From NCBI GenBank assembly GCA_951802195.1, contig OX637623.1, positions 310,001-374,000 of the forward strand: a stretch of 64,000 bases of DNA, read 5' to 3'. Each line of letters begins with the position of its first letter. Position 1 is the first letter of the stretch. The translations under genes and the position numbers were made by a program. The stretch is from Tausonia pullulans. Taxonomy: Eukaryota > Basidiomycota > Tremellomycetes > Cystofilobasidiales > Mrakiaceae. The notes below the pieces were generated by a model, which saw only the letters and a list, made by a program, of their open reading frames with translations, was not told the origin of the DNA and searched no databases. Shown one piece after another: positions 57,528-64,000 of the stretch.

Positions 57528-59176
57528 ATGGCTTTCCTCCTTCTCAAACTCTTCACGATTGGCATCGTGATGGCGCCCGCCACCACCGCCCTCACCCTCC
57601 CCTCTGTGAGGGACAACTCTGGCGAGAGATCGTCCGGCAAGTTCAAGTCTCTGGTGAGCCATGCTTGCTTGCTCTTGTTTGAGATGAGATGATGTTTGTT
57701 GATGCTTTACTCCTCCCAACAGGTTGTGCTTGGAGAGTGAGAAGAGATCGAAATTCTCTCAACCCTTCGCACACCCCCCGCCTGAATTTTGTCCTGTTAC
57801 CATTGCCAGCTCTTATTCCGACAACTGTAATCGTTGGAGGGCGACATCTCCACCTGATCAAACCAAGGCCTACCCCTTCCCTTCCTGCCCTCCTCCACCT
57901 CTTGGACGGGCTAGCGGTGGTCAGACATGGGGCGATGTGGTGGCGAACCAGACGGGCCTTGCACTTTTGTGAGTAAAAGCATCTCTTACTCTGGGACATC
58001 AGTGACCATAGATGCTGATAACCGTGTTCGCATTGAAGTGACTATGCCTTCGGCGGTGCCACCTGCGACAACGCCCTCTGGCCGAGGGATTATGAGGACT
58101 TCGCCGGGAGGACGGTTGTCCTCCCTGACGTCGTCACCCAGGTCTCGCAGATCCAGAAGACCGCCAAGGGTCAATACGGCGAGAAGAAGCTCGATCCTCG
58201 TACGACGCTCGTGGCGCTGTTTATCGGGACCAACGATCTTGTTCGTCTCTCGCCCTCTGAGCGCTGCACGTCGATTTTTGACAACGTTTCCTCTCCCACG
58301 TCAGGGCATTACCATCGACCAGTTCCAGGAGAAGGGCATTAACAAGTCCACGACGGTCCTTCCCAGGGACGGCGAGAGCGTCATCGACGAGGCTCGCTGC
58401 GTTACGTCGCAGCTCACCCGGCTCTATGAGGCCGGATTCCGTTCGTTCGTCGTATTGAACACAATCCCGCTTCAATATACGCCGTACTGGTCCTATGACG
58501 ATATTCAGGTTTATTGCGAGTCCCTCTGATTTTATTCCTGCTTGCAGTCGATCGGCCGCTGATTATCAGCCAAATGTCTAACTCCTCTGCAGCTGACCGC
58601 CTCATCCAGCCTGGCAAACTCCTCAGCGGCTTCATGCAGCAGATGGTCCTTGCGAACAACGGCCTTCAAGTTGAGACATTCAAGGCCCTCGAGAACGACC
58701 TGAAGGGCGCGAAGATCAAGGTATGTCCGGTCTGTCACCTTCTCCGTGGGGTTGGCTCATCATTCCAAAACGCATGTAGATCTTTGATACCTACAACCAT
58801 TACCTGCCTCTCATCCTCGGTGGGCTTTGCACGTCGATCTCCCCAGCGAGCGCGCCGGTTAATGACCCCTATTGTCTTCTTTTTTCTCCTTGTCCCCGCC
58901 CTCCGTCATCTAGACCCCAGAAACAACGGCTACGGTCCTGAGGGTGACTCCAAGGGGTTCTGCATCACTTGCGACAAAGACGGCAACTGCACGCAGTGCA
59001 AGAACCCGGCAAGCAAGGTCTGGTGGGACGCTGTGAGTAGACCCAGCTCCAGCAGCTTTTCTTGGGATGGACGAGAAGGGTGGCTCTGATGTCAGCACCT
59101 CCGGCAGCTTCACCCGGGGGACACATCCAATAAACTCCTCGGTCAAGCGCTCGCAAAATTCATTGCGAAGTGGTAG
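57528..59176 (+). CDS. Secreted SGNH/GDSL esterase, carbohydrate esterase family 16 type (copy B)
   Basis: Same presumed role as the gene at 38776. Signal peptide MAFLLLKLFTIGIVMAPATT. Exon 1 is 57528-57653. A 14-base exon, 57723-57736, encodes VVLG and two bases of the Asp of the catalytic GDS motif; the next exon (57810 on) completes VVLGDSYSDNCNRW, placing the nucleophile Ser directly at a splice join. Block II: NQTGLALLDYAFGGATCDN; block III: VALFIGTNDLGITIDQF; then RSFVVLNTIPLQYTPYWSYD, GFMQQMVLANNGLQ and KIFDTYNHYL. A Cys insert, CITCDKDGNCTQCK, precedes VWWDA and the LHPGDTSN exon with the catalytic His; the end is FIAKW. Intact, about 380 residues. Paralogue of copy A; the intron positions are not identical. 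Confidence 0.88.
57723..57736 (+). other. 14-base microexon encoding part of the catalytic GDS block
   Basis: Preceded by CAACAG and followed by GTGAGAAG. It adds GTT GTG CTT GGA GA; the downstream exon supplies C TCT, giving Gly-Asp-Ser. Without it the enzyme would lack its nucleophile block and be out of frame. Confidence 0.85.
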
Positions 59177-59574
59177 TTAATGTTTGCCAGAAAGGTGGCT
59201 GTGGCTCTCTTGGTTACTCAGCATTCATGATATTTTGGGCTTATTTTGGGTTCAACAAAGGTTTTGGTGCTAATTCCTCTTGATCTATCAGTTCCAGGGA
59301 AAACTGCATCATATGGACGCTTTCTGGGGGCTGAGGATGTCGATCGTCGGCGATGGCAGCAGACCGTTGCGAAGCTTTGGTTTTCTCGGCCCTTGCTCCC
59401 CGCGGTTCATCATCACAACCCATTCGGACACTGAGATAATCCCGTTTCTCTTGCGAGCTCGGACGGCCTGTCACAAAGTCGATACAGGTACTGAGAGCAA
59501 TGGAGGAGGATTGAGATTGGCGCTTGTCTGGCAATCGCCGGCACTCATGAGGAGTCGATCCTCAGCTTACCTCA
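59177..59574. other. Intergenic, no gene seen
   Basis: 3' flank of CE16 esterase B. No coding frame with resemblance; the frames overlapping 59241-59591 look accidental. Confidence 0.5.
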
Positions 59575-59991
59575 TCACTGACAACACTTAACACATCGTA
59601 TCCGTCGCACCACAGAATTATGAAGCGGTTGCCCAGGGCTATGATCAACCCCGGCGTGATCGGGCAGGGGGGTGAAAGTCGAGATGGGGTGACAGTGACG
59701 CGACAAGGCTTCGAGATCATAGTCACAGTCGCGGTCGAGTAGATGATGGAGATCGCGGTGGAGGTGACACCCTGTGATAAGGAGTCTCGGTAGCAGTGAA
59801 GATTGTGTTGACGCAGGCAGAGGGCTATAATGAAGAGATGGGAAAAGTGAGGTGTAAGTTCTGATTGAATGGCGGTGCCACACTTCCGGGGGGACATAGA
59901 CCGGGTAGGTCGAGCGAAAAACGAGTGGAGCAGCGGAACCACCGATGAAGATGGCGGGAAGGAAAATAAGGGCGAGCTGGGAGAGGAACAT
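59575..59991 (-). CDS. Possible small secreted protein or relic
   Basis: ATG at 59991 begins a good signal peptide (MFLSQLALIFLPAIFIGGSA), followed by APLVFRSTYPVYVPPE, after which a GTGTGG donor could end the exon. Downstream, a Ser/Thr-rich frame (GVTSTAISIIYSTATVTMIS) fits a secreted mucin-like stretch but needs a splice join I cannot place with confidence. A CT/T-rich leader precedes the ATG. Either a short spliced gene or a decaying one; family unknown. Confidence 0.3.
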   Translation of the reverse strand: MFLSQLALIFLPAIFIGGSAAPLVFRSTYPVYVPPEVWHRHSIRTYTSLFPSLHYSPLPASTQSSLLPRLLITGCHLHRDLHHLLDRDCDYDLEALSRHCHPISTFTPLPDHAGVDHSPGQPLHNSVVRRIRCVKCCQ

Positions 59992-61325
59992 TGCAGAAGA
60001 GCGCTGTAGAGGAGAAGAGAGGGGAAAAGAAGAAAAGAAGGAGAAATGAAGGGGTGGTGGAGATGAGTTGAGGAAAAGGAAATAAAGAGAAGAGGGTAAA
60101 AGCAGATGGGGAGGTGAGGGATAGAAAGGACGAGCCAGCCTTTTGAGGCTAAGAGATAGGGCAGGTGGCATCGCCTCCAGGATTAATCGGCTACTTGAAT
60201 GGCAACGCTAGAAGCCTCCGCAAGCCATCAGAGACAGGGTGAATAATGCGACTCTACGACAGTGGCAGCGGTGGAAATCGTGGTGCACGGATATCACTTG
60301 AGGGTCAGGTTGAAAATAGGAGGACAAGGTCGCTTCGGTGACGGTGCCGAGAACGTCAGACAGGAGTGGACATCTGGCTTGGCGGTGGGCGTGCGTCGTC
60401 GTGCGCCACCACATGGAAGGTGCAGCCTGTCCTCGATGAGGCTATTCTGGATTTCGAGGACCTGAGAAAGGTGAAGAGCTTGTCTAAATTGCAACGCTTG
60501 TCACGAAGAACGTCCCGCATGACTTGTCATATGAGCGATTAGGTACTCGGAAGGCTCCCACGGCCTCTTCCACCTGATCTCTTCAGACGCCTTTGTTCAC
60601 ACGCGCGCATTTGGCGAGAAGATGTAAGTCGATACTCGACCATTTTGTCCTGTAGATATACCCCAATAACTACTCGAAAGTCAGGACACCATGGAGACAT
60701 TCAAGAGAGGCGTAAACAAGCAAGGGTTCGTCGGTCACCAGCTCATCATATCCAGCCTTCATACGGAAGAGTGGAGGCGTTGAGTGTGAGTCAAAGGGAG
60801 GAGGTTGTTCACATGCGGAGCGACCCGCTCGAGTGGAAGCGCGCGACTTCCACGAGCGCGACGGAGCCGGAGGGCTGCCAGCCACCTCATCCGAGCCATC
60901 TCCTTCTCGTGCCTCTCTCCTTCATCTTCAAGGATCCGAACTCCTTCAGTGGCACCTGTATCTCGCCTCCACTGTAACTGCTTTTCCTGCCAGCGCCAGG
61001 ATTGGTCGCACAACTGTCATCGTCGCGTCCGAGCTCTCGTTGGGGCGCCACCGAGACCCGGGCGGCCTGACCATCAACGAAGCATGACCGCTACTCATCT
61101 TCCGTCTTGGCGCCTTCGCTCAATGTTTCTGAGAGAATTTCCCTCGAAGCGGCTCTATCGACCGTACGCCTCGCCGATTGCGAGCCGGGGAGACGCCGCT
61201 GCCCCTCCCGGTCAATTATGTTCTCTGCTTTAAAATGAAGCCCTTTGACTCTTGACATCTCTTCTCCAGCAACCTTCACATCGACAACTTCCAACTTCCC
61301 ACTTCCCACACACACACACACACAC
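59992..61325. other. Intergenic stretch without a supported gene
   Basis: 1.3 kb. The plus-strand frames 60645-60977 and 60805-61233 show no domain. A (CA)n run of about ten units lies at 61307-61325, just before the next gene. Confidence 0.45.
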
Positions 61326-61865
61326 ATGCACTTAGCTGCTCCATACGAAATCTCGATGATCTACTCCTCGATCCTCTTCGTCGCACTCCCGGCCGTTCTC
61401 AGTGCTCGGGCTGCCCCTCTTTCCCTTCGTACGTACGATGTTGAGGAAAGCCACTCAGACTACCGCTTCATCCACCCTTACGACGACAAATCGCTCTGCC
61501 TCACCGCGCCCGAGCCCGGCTGCGAGGGCGACAAACTCACGGTGTGCGTGCTATCTCGTACTCTCTGCCTTTCCCGGATCTATAACTGATATTTTCCATC
61601 CTGGCTGTACCGACCTCTCCCACCCTCTCAGCGAGAAGTGCTGCGAGTCTGAGTCTCAGAAGTGGGTCATCGACGAGGTGCGACGATGTCTTCCAACCCG
61701 GCATGTCCTGCCTGCATTAGCTCACTTGCTTGCATGCTCTTCTTCACCCACCACCAGTACGACGACTCCATCAGCCTCTTCTGCTCCGACCCTGAGACCT
61801 GCATCGATACCGGCAAATGGCCCGCCAACGACTACCTTGCCACAGTCGGTCCCACTTCCCTCTGA
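61326..61865 (+). CDS. Small secreted protein with a QxW lectin-like repeat
   Basis: Exons 61326-61543, 61632-61677 and 61758-61865. With the ATG at 61356 the signal peptide is MIYSSILFVALPAVLSARAA; the in-frame ATG at 61326 adds ten residues and is the first ATG. The mature part, about 95 residues, reads FIHPYDDKSLCLTAPEPGCE, GDKLTVEKCCESESQKWVID, EYDDSISLFCSDPETCIDTG. The IHPxxDxSLCL, then C, then QKW spacing is that of one subdomain of the beta-trefoil (ricin-B-type) sugar-binding fold. A full trefoil has three such units, so this is a single or one-and-a-half unit protein, and a sugar-binding role is inference. Six Cys suggest disulfides. It appears intact and stops 59 bases before the duplicated SMD1 segment. 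Confidence 0.7.
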
Positions 61866-61923
61866 CGGCTGCTCCTTGCTCCTCTGCTGCTGAGCGGCCC
61901 AATCAATTCCGCCTCATTCTAGT

Positions 61924-62455
61924 CGAAAGCCGGGGCGAAGAATTTCGCTGACCGTGGTCGTGGAAGGGGTGGAAGGGAAGGTGGGGGTGGAAGGGGAGGT
62001 GGGGGTGGAAGGGGAGGTGGGGGTGGAAGGGGAGGTGGGGGTGGAAGGAGAGGTGGGGGTGGAAGGGGAGGTCGGGGACGGGGACGGGGCATGTAAGGAG
62101 GAAGCGCGCCGTCTGTTTGGCGTTGAGTGGTGGTGGAAGGAGGTGGCAGTGGCGGCGGCGGCGGTGAACGACAAGCGCCGGCGCTACTCTCGGAGGAGGG
62201 TTGCGCTAAAGCGATAGCAGGAGGGAGGAAGGAGGCACAGTTCTTTTTCTCTTGTATGTGTTCTTTGTTCTGACCTGAGACCTTCCACGTCAAAGCAAGA
62301 AGAAGCGATGGTCCATCATCAACCGCCGCCAGGCATTCCGCCCTCCATTCTTCGCTTCTTTTCCCCATTTTCTCCCAACTTCGGAGAAGAGGGGAGGGGA
62401 GAAGCATGCGATCGTTAGAGGAGGAGTGGCGGATGGAAAGGGAGGAAGTGAGGGA
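61924..62455 (+). repeat. Truncated duplicate of the SMD1 3' end and GT17 3' region
   Basis: From cgaaagccggggcgaag at 61924 the sequence follows 54366 onward: SMD1 tail codons, stop (62095), 3' untranslated region and the end of the GT17 coding region, to about 62378, with few differences apart from a repeat expansion (61981-62070). It then jumps: bases from about 62390 match 55134-55198, inside a GT17 intron, so about 350 bases of the source are missing. Same orientation as the source, 7.5 kb away. The Sm fold is absent. The SMD1 frame remains open through the repeat and ends in the same GRGM stop. Confidence 0.93.
61981..62070 (+). repeat. 18-base tandem repeat, five units, in the duplicated SMD1 tail
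   Basis: Unit gtgggggtggaaggggag, five units with one base difference in the fourth. Eighteen bases is six codons, so the SMD1 frame is kept and encodes a Gly-rich GGGGRG repeat. The SMD1 gene itself lacks this array. Confidence 0.95.
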
Positions 62456-62500
62456 GACAGGCTGAACCAGTTCTCCTTTTCAACCCTCATCTCACCTCAC

Positions 62501-62530
62501 TTCCCTCTACTTCCCTCTACTTCCCTCTAC
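62501..62530. repeat. 10-base tandem repeat, three units
   Basis: ttccctctac repeated perfectly three times, in a CT-rich leader before the next (broken) gene. Confidence 0.9.
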
Positions 62531-62562
62531 ATCAAGCCCTTTATCTCCTCTCCTCCTCCAGT

Positions 62563-62804
62563 AGCAATGATCTGCACGCACACTCTCCTCCCTCCTCGTC
62601 GCCACATTGCTCGCCGTCTCCATTGGCCCCATCCAGGCCATGAACATCGAGGAACGTAGTCTTCTCTCTAGAGGCCACAACGTCGACTTTGATTTCGGAT
62701 CGGCTATCGACGTCAACCCTATCGTCCAGGACCTAGGGTACAAAGCTGTGTTTGGTAGCTTTCCATCAACATCGATTGTGGCGCTTCAGTCTTCGTCTTT
62801 CTGA
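62563..62804 (+). pseudogene. Probable broken secreted protein gene
   Basis: A strong signal-peptide-like frame (ARTLSSLLVATLLAVSIGPI, then QA) runs into NIEERSLLSRGHNVDFDFGS and AIDVNPIVQDLGYKAV, but it has no ATG. The only nearby ATG (62567) is one base out of frame: one extra base after ATG would account for it. A CT-rich leader precedes it, as in expressed genes here. Family unknown. Alternatively the start lies on an upstream exon I could not find. Confidence 0.4.
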
Positions 62805-63048
62805 CTGTTTCCAGCCTCACCGGCCCTATTCCCAGCCAGGTTCGGGAACTGTCAACAGCGATACCACCCGTATCCTCATCTCCTCTTGGACCCTGACCTT
62901 TGCATGGGCCTGCTTCCCAACTTGTCAAAACCAATGCGAAATCGCACGCTCATTGATCCTTCACCATCAGTTCTGCAGAAAACAAATGGCATGAATCGCT
63001 CGTCCCATCGTGACTTGACGACACTTTCGACGCTCGCATTGTTTTTAA
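62805..63048. other. Short intergenic stretch
   Basis: Possible remains of later exons of the broken secreted gene and the 3' flank of the NmrA-like gene. Nothing identifiable. Confidence 0.4.
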
Positions 63049-64000
63049 CTAGGCCTTCTCGCCAGCAACAGCCTCTAGCTGACTAATGTAGGGGACGACG
63101 ATCTCATGGAGGAACTCGCGGAGGGGGCTCATCTCGACGCCGAGGTCCTGATGGGGAGCGGCGAGTCAGCAGCGGCTTTGTCGTGTGCAATAAAATACAT
63201 AGAGAGAGAAAGAGAGAAAGAGACAAGCACTGACCTTAGGTGTGTAAAAGTTCTCCTGCGAGGTGTAGTAGTGCGCTTCCGGGTCTCCAAAGATCTTCAT
63301 GAGCTACAGTGGACAGAGAGAAGGAACCACAGTCAGGTCAGGATTGACGAGGTTAACCCGGGGGGTGGGGGGGGGGAGAAGGGGGAAGGGAGAACCTCTT
63401 CGATGTCCGTTCCAGCGAGCGGGCCAGCGGAGACGTCGATGGTCGTCTTGCGACCGGTAACCTGTGCAGACACCGAGTCAACAGTGATAAAGGTGGAAAA
63501 CCCACGGCGAAATCACCTCCTGAAATTGGTCAGCGACCTGCTGGAACGAGTAGTACGCCTCGAAGACTGCGATCCCGCGATCGGTGTCGAGATCATTCTC
63601 GAGAGCGGCAGCGACGACACGGCCGAGGTCCTTGCCAGTCCAAACCATGGGGGCTTATAACGAAGGAGTCAGGAGCCAATAGCAGTCGTCAAGAGATGCG
63701 GAAGGTCCAAACTCACCGAGGGCTTCTGTCATGTTGGCGTGGGGTCGGTGGACAACCAAAGAGCCGTCATCCTTAAGAGCCATTCCACCATGACGGACAA
63801 AGTTCTCGAAGAATGACTGAGGGTGATAGTTCACGGGATCAGACGAGACCCCGGCTGCAAAGTAGGCACAGCTCGACGCACTCCGACGTAAACGGGAAGA
63901 GTGCGAAGACCGATGGATCGAGCGTGATCCTCAACCGCTTGCTTGTCAAAGACGGTGGACAGCTTGCGGTAATTTGGGAGGTACATTCCGTCCTTAGTGA
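63049..64000 (-). CDS. NmrA-like NAD(P)-binding protein (5' part outside window)
   Basis: Atypical short-chain dehydrogenase fold; NmrA-type proteins sense the NAD(P) redox state or act as isoflavone-reductase-like enzymes. Visible, in order on the minus strand: MYLPNYRKLSTVFDKQAVED, HARSIGLRTLPVYVGV, a phenylalanine-rich piece SFFENFVRHGGMALKDDGSL, VVHRP, then APMVWTGKDLGRVVAAALEN, DLDTDRGIAVFEAYYSFQQV, ADQFQEVTGRKTTIDV, MKIFGDPEAHYYTSQENFYT, EMSPLREFLHEIVVPYIS, and QLEAVAGEKA before the stop at 63049. The segment WTGKDLGRVVAAAL with the later EAYYSFQQVADQF matches the C-terminal half of NmrA-family proteins. The N-terminal GxxGxxG dinucleotide motif must lie upstream beyond 64000. Several short exons; function not assignable further. 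Confidence 0.82.

Noticed and set aside
1-64000. A CRISPR array, operon or biosynthetic gene cluster
   Set aside because: No regularly spaced repeats, eukaryotic gene structure throughout, and no core biosynthetic enzyme; neighbouring genes have unrelated functions.

Overview
The window is nuclear DNA of a GC-rich, intron-dense fungus, most likely a basidiomycete. Nearly every gene is split by introns of about 50-100 bases with GTRNGT-type donors and YAG acceptors, genes lie close together on both strands, and the best matches are fungal families (perilipin-like lipid-droplet protein, DAL5-type and maltose-type transporters, CE16 esterases). Within Basidiomycota a Tremellomycete (Trichosporonales-like) or a Pucciniomycotina yeast would fit; this placement is inference, no marker gene settles it.

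Layout. 1-1020 (-): 5' part of a secreted histidine acid phosphatase. 2243-5109 (+): maltose/alpha-glucoside-type sugar permease. 6903-9262 (-): KGD2, the succinyltransferase of 2-oxoglutarate dehydrogenase. 11872-14883 (-): DAL5-family anion permease with an 8-base microexon. 16077-16767 (-): small unrecognised membrane protein. 18019-20641 (-): large RRG9/neugrin-like mitochondrial protein. 21148-23543 (+): TMEM184/OST-alpha membrane protein. 24441-26684 (+): perilipin-like lipid-droplet protein. 27310-28665 (+): ADP-ribose-type Nudix hydrolase. 29006-31406 (-): manganese-type cation diffusion facilitator. 31744-33538 (-): GPI8 transamidase. 34922-36986 (+): ILV5 ketol-acid reductoisomerase. 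37709-37780 (-): tRNA-Glu(CTC). 38776-40474 (-): secreted CE16 esterase A. 40948-41927 (-): small secreted protein. 43794-45776 (-): ING-family PHD protein. About 46530-48660 (+): decayed GH51 arabinofuranosidase. 48700-52471 (-): VPS16. 53112-54466 (+): SMD1. 54699-56581 (-): GT17 glycosyltransferase. 57528-59176 (+): CE16 esterase B. 61326-61865 (+): small lectin-like secreted protein. 61924-62455: partial copy of the SMD1/GT17 border. About 62575-62804 (+): probable broken secreted protein. 63049-64000 (-): NmrA-like protein, cut by the window end.

Most genes are housekeeping and act independently (TCA cycle, branched-chain amino acids, GPI anchoring, vacuolar tethering, splicing, chromatin). 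The accessory theme is secretion and uptake of carbon, phosphate and nitrogen compounds: phosphatase, sugar permease, anion permease, two CE16 esterases and a dead arabinofuranosidase. The stretch from 57 to 63 kb is the most rearranged part: secreted-protein genes, a broken signal-peptide gene and a truncated duplicated segment with an in-frame RG-rich repeat expansion.

I found no evidence for a wholly new multi-gene system. The best leads are the SMD1-tail duplication, the two microexons that encode essential motifs, the GH51 relic, and the N-terminal extension of the phosphatase. Exon joins were read by eye; for KGD2, RRG9-like, ILV5, SMD1 and the small membrane protein the exon lengths sum to an exact multiple of three.
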